Positions 8,114-16,351 of a DNA stretch of 18,738 nt are shown here, in pieces. Origin of the DNA: Hyphomicrobiales bacterium. Its GTDB lineage: Bacteria > Pseudomonadota > Alphaproteobacteria > Rhizobiales > Aestuariivirgaceae. Made by a program: the position numbers and the translations under genes. How positions within the stretch are numbered: position 1 is the first letter of the stretch; each line of letters opens with the position of its first letter. The notes under the pieces were generated by a model that was given only the letters and a program-made list of their open reading frames with translations, had not been told where the DNA came from and ran no database searches. The stretch lies in NCBI GenBank assembly GCA_014380505.1, contig JACMJT010000046.1:1-18738 (forward strand), written 5' to 3'.

Positions 8114-9118
8114 GTGACGGATTTCCCGCCGATCATACTGACGCCGGGTGAACCGGCGGGTATAGCACCCGAAATCACGGGCCTGGCCTGGCGGACTTTC
8201 AAGGACACGCCTCACGGTTGTTTCTTTCTGCTGGGCGATGCCGACTACTGGGCGATACGGAACCCTTCCCAAATCCCTGTCCGGCGAATCGAGAGCCCGA
8301 GCGAGGCGAGTTTGGTTTTCAGCCAGGCGCTGCCCGTCCTGCACCGTCCGCTAGCTGCGCATCCGGCCGCGGGTAAGATCGATTCAGGCACGGCCCCACA
8401 GGTGATCGCCGCTATTGACGAAGCGGTGTCATTGGCTTTCGATGGCGCGGTTTCGGCCATCGTCACCAATCCAGTTCAGAAGGAAGCGCTCTATGCGGCA
8501 GGCTTCCGGCACCAGGGCCACACGGACTATCTGGCCCACCTCGCCCGCCGGCGCGGCCATGACGTGCACGAAGTCATGATGCTGGTGGCAAAGGATTTGC
8601 GCGCCATTCCCGTCACCGTCCACATCCCGCTGGCCGAAGTGCCGCGCGCCCTCACGTCCGAAATGATAATGATGCAGGCTAGGGTCGTGGCGCGCGATCT
8701 CTCCCGTTATTTCGGCATCGCCCGACCGCGGCTGGCCTTCACTGGGCTCAATCCACACGCGGGCGAAAATGGCACTCTCGGCACGGAAGACAGGGACATT
8801 ATTGTTCCAGCACTTGGCCAGCTTGCCGCCGAAGGCCTGATAGTGTCGGGGCCACTTTCCGCCGATACGGCGTTTCACGCGGAAGCTCGCGCCCAATACG
8901 ACGCGATCCTCTGCATGTATCACGATCAGGCCCTCATCCCGGTCAAGACTCTGGATTTCCACGGCGGCATCAATGTGAGTCTGGGGCTTCCCTTCATCCG
9001 CACGTCACCCGATCACGGCACCGCGCTCAACATCGCCGGTACCGGCACCGCAAATCCGCAAAGCCTCATCGCCGCGATCTCGCTTGCCGCCCAAATGGCC
9101 CAGTCCACCCGTGGGTGA
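8114..9118 (+). CDS. pdxA: 4-hydroxythreonine-4-phosphate dehydrogenase
   Basis: PdxA oxidises 4-phosphohydroxy-L-threonine with NAD(P)+, giving 3-amino-2-oxopropyl phosphate, a precursor in the DXP-dependent pyridoxal 5'-phosphate pathway. The 334-residue product opens with the [11 protein letters not shown] motif (10-20). It has the substrate-binding H136-T137 in GHTDYLA and the three metal-binding histidines H170 (VTVHIP), H215 (LNPHAGENG) and H270 (MYHDQALIP), matching E. coli H166, H211 and H266. [13 protein letters not shown] lies near the C terminus. It starts with GTG at 8114, 6 bp after surA, without a recognisable Shine-Dalgarno, so translational coupling to surA is likely. Its last bases overlap the rsmA start. 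Linkage to surA and rsmA is conserved across Proteobacteria. Confidence 0.97.
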   Translation: MTDFPPIILTPGEPAGIAPEITGLAWRTFKDTPHGCFFLLGDADYWAIRNPSQIPVRRIESPSEASLVFSQALPVLHRPLAAHPAAGKIDSGTAPQVIAAIDEAVSLAFDGAVSAIVTNPVQKEALYAAGFRHQGHTDYLAHLARRRGHDVHEVMMLVAKDLRAIPVTVHIPLAEVPRALTSEMIMMQARVVARDLSRYFGIARPRLAFTGLNPHAGENGTLGTEDRDIIVPALGQLAAEGLIVSGPLSADTAFHAEARAQYDAILCMYHDQALIPVKTLDFHGGINVSLGLPFIRTSPDHGTALNIAGTGTANPQSLIAAISLAAQMAQSTRG

Positions 9119-9944
9119 CGATGGACTGACGCCGCTCCGTGACGTGATCCGGCGGTTCGACCTCCAGGCCAAGAAATCCCTCGGCCAGAATTTCCTGTTC
9201 GACCTCAATCTCACGCGGCGCATTGCCCGCTCTGCGGCACCGCTTGATGGCGTTACCATCGTCGAGGTTGGAGCAGGCCCTGGAGGCCTCACCCGAGCAC
9301 TTCTTGTCGAAGGCGCCAGCGATGTCATCGCCATCGAACGGGACATGAGAGCGGTTGCCGCACTCCACGAAATCTCCGTTGCCTATCCAGGAAAGCTGCG
9401 GGTGATCGCGGGCGATGCCCTTGCCACCGACTGGGCAGCGCTTACAACGGGCCCCGCGAAAATCGTCGCCAATCTCCCCTATAATATTGCGACACCCTTG
9501 CTCATCGGCTGGCTTACCGATGGGGCCTGGCCGCCGTGGTTTTCCTCGCTCACGCTGATGTTCCAGAAGGAAGTGGCCGAGCGCATAGTTGCAAAAGCCG
9601 GAACCAAGGGCTATGGCCGTCTTTCGGTGCTCTGCCAGCATCTCTGTGACGTGCGAAAACTCTTCGACGTGAACCGTTCGGCGTTCACACCGCCTCCCAA
9701 AGTCACTTCCAGCATCGTGGAAATGGTCCCGCGCCCAGCGCCAACGCCAGCCTGTGCCATCCCGGCGCTCGAGCGGGTGACCGCCGCCGCATTCGGCCAA
9801 CGCCGCAAAATGCTGCGCTCCAGCCTTAAATCCCTGGTGGAGAACCCCGAGGCGTTGCTGGCGAAGGCCGGCATCGATGCCCGGTTCCGGGCCGAGCAGG
9901 TGCCAGTGGCCGGCTTCGCAAGGCTCGCGCTACTGCTGGATTAA
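9111..9944 (+). CDS. rsmA: 16S rRNA (adenine1518-N6/adenine1519-N6)-dimethyltransferase
   Basis: RsmA (KsgA) dimethylates two adjacent adenines in the 3'-terminal hairpin of 16S rRNA late in 30S assembly, using S-adenosylmethionine. The 277-residue protein shows KKSLGQNFL (21-29), the SAM-binding loop [11 protein letters not shown] (51-61), the acidic residue in VIAIERD (72-78), GDAL (101-104) and the catalytic NLPYNI (121-126). The C-terminal domain has [10 protein letters not shown] and [14 protein letters not shown] chose GTG 9111, overlapping pdxA by 8 bp, because it gives the normal family N terminus; a TTG at 9084 would add nine unconserved residues. Its stop overlaps the convergent gmk stop on TTAA (9941-9944). 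It is the last gene of the lptD operon. Confidence 0.96.
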   Translation: MGDDGLTPLRDVIRRFDLQAKKSLGQNFLFDLNLTRRIARSAAPLDGVTIVEVGAGPGGLTRALLVEGASDVIAIERDMRAVAALHEISVAYPGKLRVIAGDALATDWAALTTGPAKIVANLPYNIATPLLIGWLTDGAWPPWFSSLTLMFQKEVAERIVAKAGTKGYGRLSVLCQHLCDVRKLFDVNRSAFTPPPKVTSSIVEMVPRPAPTPACAIPALERVTAAAFGQRRKMLRSSLKSLVENPEALLAKAGIDARFRAEQVPVAGFARLALLLD

Positions 9945-10591
9945 AGACCCTTGGTTAATTCGCGGACGAAATCGGTGAGCCCGGTACGGCGGCGGCGGTG
10001 CAGGCGTTCCGCCGTCAAGATAGCGGTGATTTGCCTATGCGCATCGTCGATATCGTCATTGACGATGACGTAATCATATTCCGGCCAGTGGCTAATCTCG
10101 TGCGACGCCTCGGCCATGCGTTTGGCCACCACCGTGGATGTATCCTGGGCGCGGCGAATCAGGCGTTCGCGTAAATCCTCAGCCGTCGGCGGCAAGATGA
10201 ATATGCGGACGAGATCTTCCTTCATGGCCTGGGCCATCTGCTGGGTACCCTGCCAGTCGATGTCGAAGAGCATGTCACGCCCCTGCGCCAACGCCATCTC
10301 GACGGGTTTTCGCGGCGTGCCATAGAAATTGCCGAAAACCTCCGCCCATTCAAGCAGGCCCCCGCCATCGCGCAGTTCCGCGAATGCGTCTTTCGAGATG
10401 AAGTGGTAATCCTTGCCGTCTATTTCTCCCGACCGGGGCCTCCGGGTCGTCACCGAGACCGACATGGTGATGTTGCCATCGGTGGCCAGGAGGCGGCGCG
10501 ACAGCGTCGTCTTGCCTGCCCCCGAGGGTGAGGACATCACCAGCAACAGCCCGCGCCGGGCGATTTCGGCTGATGCCGCGGGCTTATTCAA
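9941..10591 (-). CDS. gmk: Guanylate kinase
   Basis: Gmk phosphorylates GMP to GDP with ATP, an essential step in guanine nucleotide supply. The P-loop SPSGAGKTT lies at about 21-29. It is followed by the GMP-binding [19 protein letters not shown] segment, the [13 protein letters not shown] segment, [10 protein letters not shown] and the lid region [10 protein letters not shown] chose TTG 10591, overlapping the yicC end by 8 bp, because it gives 216 residues, the family norm. The open frame extends to another TTG at 10645 inside yicC, and the first ATG (10537) would cut into the P-loop region, so the start is certain only to this range. It is the last gene of the fabD operon and ends tail to tail with rsmA. 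Confidence 0.95.
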   Translation of the reverse strand: MNKPAASAEIARRGLLLVMSSPSGAGKTTLSRRLLATDGNITMSVSVTTRRPRSGEIDGKDYHFISKDAFAELRDGGGLLEWAEVFGNFYGTPRKPVEMALAQGRDMLFDIDWQGTQQMAQAMKEDLVRIFILPPTAEDLRERLIRRAQDTSTVVAKRMAEASHEISHWPEYDYVIVNDDIDDAHRQITAILTAERLHRRRRTGLTDFVRELTKGL

Positions 10592-11471
10592 TGTTTTGAA
10601 CCTGTTCGCGCAATTGATCGATGACGATTTTGAGGTCAAGGCCAATCCCCGTCAAGGATTTGTCGGCGGCCTTGGAGCACAAGGTATTGGCCTCGCGGTT
10701 GAACTCCTGCGCCAGAAAATCGAACTCGCGGCCGATCGCCTCGCCGGAAGCAATGAGGGCGCGGGCAGCCTCGATATGGGAGAACAGCCGGTCGAGTTCC
10801 TCCTGAATGTCGGCGCGGGTAGCAATCAGCACGGCTTCCTGGTGCAGGCGGTTCTCATCGAAACCCGTCCCCGTTTCCATAAGCCGCGCTATCTGTTCGG
10901 CAAGCCTCAATCGAATGGAGGAGGCGGAGCGGGCTGGATTGTCACGCGCTGCAATGGCGAGCATCTCGATGCGGTCGACGTGGGCAGCGGCCACCGTTTG
11001 CAGCCGCGCACCTTCCTCACGGCGGGCTAGCACAAGCGCTGCCAGGGCCCCGTGAAAGGAGGCCATGATTGCTGCGTTGCGCTGACCGATTGCGGTTGTA
11101 TCTTCTTCCACCGCCGCAGCTTCGAGCACGCCCCGCATTCCGAGAATGACATCGGCGCGAATGGGTTCGCCGCCCACGAGTTCGCGCAGGTGCTTGGCCG
11201 CATTCAGCACCTGTGCAAGTACAGCTTCGTTCAACTGCAGCATCTCTGTCTGGATTGCGCTGCTCACGCTGAGCGATATTTGCAGGCTCCCGCGCTTCAG
11301 TTTTTCGGCGGCTGCTGCGCGCACACCCTGTTCCAACTCCTCGAACCCCATGGGCAGGCGGCAGCGCACATCAAGGGCCTTGGCATTGACGCTCTTGACC
11401 TCCCATTGCCAATGCACACCGTCAATGGCGCCGGAAGCGCGTGCAAAACCCGTCATACTGGAAAGAGGCAT
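10584..11471 (-). CDS. YicC/YloC family endoribonuclease
   Basis: YicC-family proteins are conserved bacterial endoribonucleases; E. coli YicC has been linked to small-RNA turnover and stationary-phase survival. The 295-residue product starts with the family N-terminal motif SMTGFARASG and has WEVKSVNAKALDVRCRLP close after it. The C-terminal DUF1732-type domain shows REFDFLAQEFNREANTLCSK and ends with [19 protein letters not shown]. The middle is rich in Ala and Glu and is probably helical. The gene follows mltG after 65 bp and overlaps the gmk start, an order (mltG-yicC-gmk) common in alphaproteobacteria. Family membership is clear; the RNA target in this organism is unknown. Confidence 0.94.
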   Translation of the reverse strand: MPLSSMTGFARASGAIDGVHWQWEVKSVNAKALDVRCRLPMGFEELEQGVRAAAAEKLKRGSLQISLSVSSAIQTEMLQLNEAVLAQVLNAAKHLRELVGGEPIRADVILGMRGVLEAAAVEEDTTAIGQRNAAIMASFHGALAALVLARREEGARLQTVAAAHVDRIEMLAIAARDNPARSASSIRLRLAEQIARLMETGTGFDENRLHQEAVLIATRADIQEELDRLFSHIEAARALIASGEAIGREFDFLAQEFNREANTLCSKAADKSLTGIGLDLKIVIDQLREQVQNIE

Positions 11472-11536
11472 GGGCCGTCCCGGAAGAATCAGATGTTTCG
11501 GAGTTTAAAGTGATTTTTGGTCAGGCCGAAAGGCTT

Positions 11537-12805
11537 TCAGCGTTCCGATTTGGGCCAGGGATTCGGAATCCGGGCCCGCCGTGAAGCCGGGCGGCTGTTG
11601 GATTTGGTCTTGGCGGCTTTTTTGCCGCTTGCGGTATCCTTCTGCACGGCACGAGTAACCGCGGGAGTTTCGCTGCCGGGACGCACGGTTTGCTCAATCT
11701 TGACTGGCGCCGGCTGCGGCGCGGTCTCGACAGACTCCGCCTCCTCGGCCGCAGCGGCGTTCGCGGCATTGCCTTCAATATTCCGCCATTTGGTTACGTT
11801 ACGGTTGTGCTCTTCCAGGGTCGCGGCGAAGGCATGGCCGCCGGTGCCGTTGGCCACGAAATAGAGATAGGCGGTGGGTGGCGGATTGACCACGGCTTCC
11901 AGGGCAGCCCGGCCCGGATTGGCGATGGGCCCCGGCGGCAGCCCGTTGATCGTATAGGTGTTGTAGGGTGTTGGCGTGGTGATATCTGCTTTGGTGAGGG
12001 GCCGGTCGAGCTTGCCCTTGCCGCCCGCAATTCCATAGATGATGGTGGGGTCCGACTGGAGCCGCATGCCCTTGGCGAGGCGGTTCATGAAGACCGAGGC
12101 GATCAGGGGCCGTTCGCTCGCGAGGCCAGTTTCCTTCTCGACGATGGAGGCGAGAATGACCGCTTCTTCCTTGCTGCGAATGGCAAGCCCGCTTTTGCGT
12201 GTCGCCCAGATTTCGTCGAGCAGCTTGGTCTGGGCCTTCTGCATATCCTCGAGCAGCTGGTGGCGCGTCATGCCGCGCTTGAACACATAGGTATCCGGCA
12301 TAATGGCGCCTTCTGGCGGCGGTGTGGTTGCACCGCCCTTCAGCACGGGGTCGCCGTCGATGCGTGCCATCGCCATGGCGCTGGTCCAGCCTTCGGGAAT
12401 GCTGACTTTGTAGATGAGGGACTTACCACTCACCAACAGGTCCAGCACCTCGCGCATTGTGGAGGCGGCCGGAAATTCATATTCACCGGCTTTGAGGCGG
12501 CCGCGGGAGCCGGTCAGGATGACGGCGGTGGAAAACGCTTCCGCGTTTACTATGACACCTTCCTTTTCCAGCTTTGCGGCGATTCCGGAGGTGCCAAGAC
12601 CTTTCTCGATTTCGAGCGCCTTGGCGATGGCGAGAGGACCGGGCCGGATATACTCGCGATAGCCATAGGTGGCTGCAATTCCTCCAGCCAGCGCGATCAC
12701 AAGAACGCCAGAAAACAATGACAGAAACACTCGCGCCACCGCGGACCGCCGCTTTCGGAACAACCGCGATTCAGAAATCCGAAGCGGTCCTGGGCCGGTG
12801 CTCAC
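11537..12805 (-). CDS. mltG: Endolytic murein transglycosylase MltG (YceG-like)
   Basis: MltG is an inner-membrane lytic transglycosylase that cuts nascent peptidoglycan strands and so limits their length. The 422-residue product has a short basic cytoplasmic N terminus, one membrane helix at about 26-48, a LysM-like region (about 60-130), and the YceG catalytic domain with IVEKETG (221-227), which contains the catalytic Glu. QSDPTIIYG (250-258) and NTYTINGLPPGPIANPG (282-298) are also family motifs. A tail of about 75 residues rich in Ala, Pro and Lys (about 345-422) extends beyond the usual domain end and looks disordered. Translation starts at GTG 12805, 24 bp after fabF. Its place after the fatty-acid genes is typical of alphaproteobacteria. 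Confidence 0.94.
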   Translation of the reverse strand: MSTGPGPLRISESRLFRKRRSAVARVFLSLFSGVLVIALAGGIAATYGYREYIRPGPLAIAKALEIEKGLGTSGIAAKLEKEGVIVNAEAFSTAVILTGSRGRLKAGEYEFPAASTMREVLDLLVSGKSLIYKVSIPEGWTSAMAMARIDGDPVLKGGATTPPPEGAIMPDTYVFKRGMTRHQLLEDMQKAQTKLLDEIWATRKSGLAIRSKEEAVILASIVEKETGLASERPLIASVFMNRLAKGMRLQSDPTIIYGIAGGKGKLDRPLTKADITTPTPYNTYTINGLPPGPIANPGRAALEAVVNPPPTAYLYFVANGTGGHAFAATLEEHNRNVTKWRNIEGNAANAAAAEEAESVETAPQPAPVKIEQTVRPGSETPAVTRAVQKDTASGKKAAKTKSNSRPASRRARIPNPWPKSER

Positions 12806-12829
12806 GCTGTGTGTCGATCCCTTGCGAGG

Positions 12830-14095
12830 TCATGCCGCAAAACGGCGCAGAACCAGTGATGCGTTCGTACCACCGAAACCAAAAGAATTTGACAGAACTG
12901 TGTTGATCTCCTTGGTCTTCGACGATTTGGGCACGAGGTCTATGGACGTCTCCACCGAAGGGTTATCGAGATTGAGGGTGGGCGGACAGATATTGTCGCG
13001 GATTGCCAACACCGAGAAGATCGCTTCGACGGCACCCGCCGCTCCCAGAAGATGGCCGATCGACGATTTGGTCGAGGACATGGCGAGGCCTTCGGTTCGG
13101 TTGCCCATCATGCGCTCCACGGCGCGCAGTTCAATCTCATCGCCGAGTGGTGTCGAAGTGCCATGGGCATTGATGTAATCGATTTCATGGGCTTGAATCC
13201 CGGCACGCTTGAGGGCCGCCTGCATGCAACGGTAGGCGCCGTCACCGTCGGCGGCGGGTGCTGTAATGTGATAAGCATCACCGGACATGCCGTAACCTAC
13301 CACCTCCGCATAGATTTTGGCGCCTCGCGCCTTGGCGTGATCGAGGTCTTCCAGCACCACCACACCGGCGCCCTCGCCCATGACGAAGCCGTCACGGTCC
13401 TTGTCATAGGGCCGGGACGCCTTTTCGGGCGCGTCGTTGAATTTCGTGGCCAGCGCTTTGCAGGCGATGAAGCCCGCAATGCCGAGACGGCAGATGGCGG
13501 ATTCAGCCCCGCCCGCGATCATGATGTCGGCGTCGTCCAAGGCGATCAGGCGGGCTGCATCACCGATAGCGTGGGTACCGGTTGAGCAGGCGGTGACAAC
13601 CGAATGGTTCGGTCCCTTGCAATTGAACTCAATGGAGATAAGGCCCGAGGCGAGATTGATGAGCGAGCCTGGAATGAAAAATGGGCTGACGCGGCGCGGA
13701 CCCTTTTCGGCGAGCAGTAATGTCGTTTGCTCGATATTGGTGAGACCGCCGATGCCGGAACCTACGAGCACGCCGGCACGGCACCTCTCGTCCTCGGTTT
13801 TGAGTTCAACGCCGGCATCTTGCATCGCCTGCTTGGCGGCGGCCACGGCATAGATCAGGAAATCGTCATAACGGCGCAGTTCCTTATGGTCCATCCAGTG
13901 TTCGGGATTGAAAGTGGCGTCCGCGCCATCACCGCGCGTCACTTCGCAGGCGATGCGGCAGGACAGGTCCGAAGCATCGAATTTGCTTATCACCCCTGCG
14001 CCTGACTGGCCGTCAAGCAGCCGGCTCCAGGTTTCCTCAACGCCCGTGGCGAGCGGCGAAACCATGCCCAGACCCGTGACAACAACCCGGCGCAT
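12830..14095 (-). CDS. fabF: Beta-ketoacyl-ACP synthase II
   Basis: FabF condenses malonyl-ACP with acyl-ACP to extend fatty acids and makes cis-vaccenoyl precursors. The 421-residue product has the thiolase fold with the Cys-His-His triad: C170 in TACSTGTHAIG, H311 in NAHGTSTPLGD and H348 in SSIGHLLGAAG, plus K343 in STKSSIG. These match E. coli C163, H303, H340 and K335. The SFGFGGTNASLVL glycine loop lies near the C terminus. ATG 14095 gives the family start MRRVVVTGLG and has AAAGGA 9 bases upstream; the open frame to 14116 has less support. It lies 110 bp after acpP, and the hairpin in that gap may reduce its transcription relative to acpP. Confidence 0.97.
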   Translation of the reverse strand: MRRVVVTGLGMVSPLATGVEETWSRLLDGQSGAGVISKFDASDLSCRIACEVTRGDGADATFNPEHWMDHKELRRYDDFLIYAVAAAKQAMQDAGVELKTEDERCRAGVLVGSGIGGLTNIEQTTLLLAEKGPRRVSPFFIPGSLINLASGLISIEFNCKGPNHSVVTACSTGTHAIGDAARLIALDDADIMIAGGAESAICRLGIAGFIACKALATKFNDAPEKASRPYDKDRDGFVMGEGAGVVVLEDLDHAKARGAKIYAEVVGYGMSGDAYHITAPAADGDGAYRCMQAALKRAGIQAHEIDYINAHGTSTPLGDEIELRAVERMMGNRTEGLAMSSTKSSIGHLLGAAGAVEAIFSVLAIRDNICPPTLNLDNPSVETSIDLVPKSSKTKEINTVLSNSFGFGGTNASLVLRRFAA

Positions 14096-14116
14096 GCACA
14101 GATATCCTTTCCTCAC

Positions 14117-14159
14117 AAGAAAACGCGGCGGCAGGATATTTTTACTCCCTGCCTCCGCG
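14117..14159 (-). terminator. Intrinsic terminator or attenuator between acpP and fabF
   Basis: On the - strand the arms CGCGGAGGCAGG (14159-14148) and CCTGCCGCCGCG (14135-14124) pair with one internal mismatch around a 12-base AT-rich loop. They are followed at once by TTTTCTT (14123-14117). This has the form of a Rho-independent terminator. Because fabF begins only about 22 bases further on with a good ribosome binding site, I infer partial termination, lowering fabF relative to acpP. The structure is visible in the sequence; its efficiency is unknown. Confidence 0.6.
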
Positions 14160-14178
14160 CAACGTGCCCATTATGAAA

Positions 14179-14193
14179 CCCGCCGGCGGCGGG
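14179..14193 (-). terminator. Short GC hairpin just after acpP
   Basis: CCCGCC (14179-14184) and GGCGGG (14188-14193) form a 6-bp GC stem with a 3-base loop. On the - strand three T follow (14178-14176). It lies 13 bp after the acpP stop. The T-run is short, so it may stabilise the acpP mRNA 3' end or assist the stronger hairpin at 14117-14159 rather than terminate alone. Confidence 0.35.
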
Positions 14194-14205
14194 GGCGCTC
14201 CCCTG

Positions 14206-14442
14206 TCAGGGTGCGCTCTTTTCGATGAACTTCACGGCATCGCCGACCGTCTGGATCGTCTCTGCCGCGTCATCCGGGATTTCGATACCGAATTCTTCCT
14301 CGAAGGCCATGACCAGCTCGACCGTGTCGAGGCTGTCTGCGCCGAGATCGTCGATGAAGCTTGCTTCCGCCTTGACCTTGTCGCCATCCACGCCCAGGTG
14401 CTCGACAACGATCTTCTTCACCCGCTCCGCAACGTCACTCAT
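14206..14442 (-). CDS. acpP: Acyl carrier protein
   Basis: ACP carries growing acyl chains on a 4'-phosphopantetheine arm for fatty acid, phospholipid and lipid A synthesis. The 78-residue, strongly acidic product has the standard four-helix sequence with S37 in the [10 protein letters not shown] motif, the site of attachment by holo-ACP synthase. ATG 14442 is preceded by AAGGA at a good distance; a TTG two codons upstream is a weaker option. It lies between fabG and fabF as in most bacteria. Two hairpins follow it, consistent with ACP being made in much larger amount than its neighbours. Identification is certain. Confidence 0.98.
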   Translation of the reverse strand: MSDVAERVKKIVVEHLGVDGDKVKAEASFIDDLGADSLDTVELVMAFEEEFGIEIPDDAAETIQTVGDAVKFIEKSAP

Positions 14443-14535
14443 GTTCAATCGTCCTTGGTTGTTTTCTGTTCAGACGGCCGGACCCCAGTTTTCGCGGGTA
14501 TCCCCCACATGCCGAAGGGTTGACTACCACAGAAT

Positions 14536-14552
14536 CCTTTTACGGCAAAAGG
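14536..14552. promoter_or_regulatory. Inverted repeat in the fabG-acpP gap
   Basis: CCTTTT (14536-14541) and AAAAGG (14547-14552) are perfect inverted arms around ACGGC. No T-run follows on the - strand, so it is not a typical terminator. It lies about 95 bp before the acpP start, where an acpP promoter or operator might be expected, but I found no convincing -35/-10 pair in the 147-bp gap (14443-14589). Confidence 0.3.
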
Positions 14553-14589
14553 GGCATTGTGCGTCATTGATAATACTAAGGAATCGGGT

Positions 14590-15327
14590 TCAGATCATCG
14601 CCATGCCGCCGTTGACATGAAGTGTCTGGCCGGTCACGTAGGCGGCCTCGCTGGAGGCGAGATAGACGACCGAAGCGGCGACCTCTTCTGGAGTCCCAAG
14701 GCGGACGGCGGGAACCCGGCCGAGGATCGCTTCCTTCTGCTTGTCGTCAAGAACGCCGGTCATCGCTGTCTTTATAAAACCAGGAGCTACGGCGTTGACC
14801 GTCACGTTGCGGCTGGCAAGTTCCTGGGCCAGCGACTTGGTAAGGCCGATGATGCCCGCCTTGGAGGCTACGTAATTGGCCTGACCCGGGTTGCCGGTAA
14901 GCGCCACCACCGACGTTATGTTGATGATGCGACCCCAGCGTCTTTTCATCATGCCGCGCATGGCGGCGCGGCATAGACGGAACGGCGCCGTCAGATTTAC
15001 ATCGAGAACCTGCTGCCAATCCTCGTCCTTCATGCGCATGGCCAGGCCATCCTTGGTAATGCCGGCATTGTTGACGAGGATGTCGAGCGAGCCCATGGCA
15101 GCTTCCGCCGCAGGCACGAGTTTTTCAACTTCCGGCGCGTTGGAGAGATTGCAAGCGAATGCGTGGACGCGCCCGCCCAACTGTGCCTTCAGATCGTCGA
15201 GCACAGCGGCACGCGTTCCGGAAACCGCCACCGTGGCGCCCGCCGCGTGCAGGGCCTTGGCGATCGCAGCACCTATGCCGCCGGTTGCCCCCGTCACCAG
15301 AGCCGTCTTGCCGGTCAGATCGAACAT
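14590..15327 (-). CDS. fabG: 3-oxoacyl-ACP reductase
   Basis: FabG reduces 3-oxoacyl-ACP to 3-hydroxyacyl-ACP with NADPH in each round of fatty-acid elongation. The 245-residue short-chain dehydrogenase has the cofactor loop TGATGGIG (12-19), NNAG (86-89) and the catalytic tetrad N111, S139, Y152 and K156 (YVASK), ending with GQTLHVNGGMAMI. I chose ATG 15327, which gives the family start MFDLTGKTALVTG and has AGGA 8 bases upstream. ATG 15336, overlapping the fabD stop as ATGA, is a real alternative adding three residues. It follows fabD directly and precedes acpP, so its role in fatty-acid synthesis rather than another SDR function is well supported. Confidence 0.97.
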   Translation of the reverse strand: MFDLTGKTALVTGATGGIGAAIAKALHAAGATVAVSGTRAAVLDDLKAQLGGRVHAFACNLSNAPEVEKLVPAAEAAMGSLDILVNNAGITKDGLAMRMKDEDWQQVLDVNLTAPFRLCRAAMRGMMKRRWGRIINITSVVALTGNPGQANYVASKAGIIGLTKSLAQELASRNVTVNAVAPGFIKTAMTGVLDDKQKEAILGRVPAVRLGTPEEVAASVVYLASSEAAYVTGQTLHVNGGMAMI

Positions 15328-15332
15328 GGGGC

Positions 15333-16283
15333 TCATCCTTGCTTGAGTTGGGCCGCAGCCGTGGCGGCATCGCCGGGCGTGGCGATGGCCAGACCCGTTG
15401 CCTCCGGCGCATTTTTCTTAAGAAGACCAGTCAGCACCCTGCCCGCGCCCAATTCACAGAAGCGGGTGACGCCGTGGGAGGCCATGTAAGCCACACACTC
15501 GCGCCAGCGGATGGTCCCGGTCACCTGTTGCACCAGCTTCTGGCGGATCTGGGCGGGATCGCTAAGCGGTTCCGCCACCACATTTGCGATGACCGGAACC
15601 ACCGGTGCCTTCATGGCGATAGTGGCGAGGGCTTCTGCCATCCGATTGGCGGCAGGCTGCATCAGGGCACAATGGAAGGGAGCCGAAACCGGCAAAAGGA
15701 TGGCGCGCTTTGCACCCTTTTCCTTGGCAATGACCAGCGCGCGTTCGACGGCAGCCTTGTGACCGGAGACGACGACCTGGCCATCGCTGTTGTCATTCGC
15801 CGCCTGACATACATCGCCCTGTGCTGCCTCCGCCGCGACTTCCGCCGCCGCCCGGAAATCGAGGCCGAGCAGGGCTGCCATGGCGCCCACACCTACAGGC
15901 GTTGCCGTTTGCATGGCAAGCCCTCGAGTCTTCAGCAGCCGCGCCGCATCGGTGAGAGTGAAAGTCCCCGCTGCGGCCAGTGCCGAATATTCGCCAAGCG
16001 AGTGGCCTGCCACAAATTTTGCCGTGTTGGCCACCGTTATGCCGTACTCGCTTTCCAGCACGCGCACCACCGCCATGCTCACCGTCATGAGAGCCGGCTG
16101 GGCATTTTCAGTAAGCGTCAGCTCGGCTTCGGGACCTTCCCACATGAGCCCGCTCAGCGTCTGGCCAAGCGCATCGTCGACTTCAGCAAACACGGCACGG
16201 GCAGAGGCGAAATTTTCCGCCAGCGCCTTCCCCATGCCGACCGCCTGGCTGCCTTGCCCCGGAAACGTAAACGCAACTGCCAT
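15333..16283 (-). CDS. fabD: Malonyl-CoA:ACP transacylase
   Basis: FabD moves malonyl groups from CoA to ACP, supplying the extender unit for fatty-acid synthesis. The 316-residue product starts with AFTFPGQGSQ and has the nucleophile S95 in GHSLGEYSAL, R120 in LKTRGLAMQ, and H204 in VSAPFHCALM, matching the E. coli Ser92-Arg117-His201 set. GAGRVLTGLLKK lies near the C terminus. ATG 16283 fits the family N terminus; the open frame continues to 16349 but would overlap the divergent dehydratase. It is the first gene of the - strand operon, probably read from the promoter at 16321-16349, and it shares a 68-bp gap with the dehydratase gene. Confidence 0.97.
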   Translation of the reverse strand: MAVAFTFPGQGSQAVGMGKALAENFASARAVFAEVDDALGQTLSGLMWEGPEAELTLTENAQPALMTVSMAVVRVLESEYGITVANTAKFVAGHSLGEYSALAAAGTFTLTDAARLLKTRGLAMQTATPVGVGAMAALLGLDFRAAAEVAAEAAQGDVCQAANDNSDGQVVVSGHKAAVERALVIAKEKGAKRAILLPVSAPFHCALMQPAANRMAEALATIAMKAPVVPVIANVVAEPLSDPAQIRQKLVQQVTGTIRWRECVAYMASHGVTRFCELGAGRVLTGLLKKNAPEATGLAIATPGDAATAAAQLKQG

Positions 16284-16320
16284 CTTGATTCTTGCCCGCC
16301 AATCCCTAACAGTCGGCGGC

Positions 16321-16349
16321 ACGAAACATGCGGGGCAAGGGCGAGTCAA
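16321..16349 (-). promoter_or_regulatory. Candidate promoter of the fabD operon
   Basis: On the - strand, TTGACT (16349-16344), within CTTGAC as in the alphaproteobacterial -35 consensus, is followed after 17 bases by TTTCGT (16326-16321). The predicted start is near 16314, about 31 bases before the fabD ATG. The -35 is strong and the -10 weak (3 of 6). It lies right at the start of the divergent dehydratase gene, so the two genes may affect each other's transcription. Confidence 0.4.
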
Positions 16350-16351
16350 GA

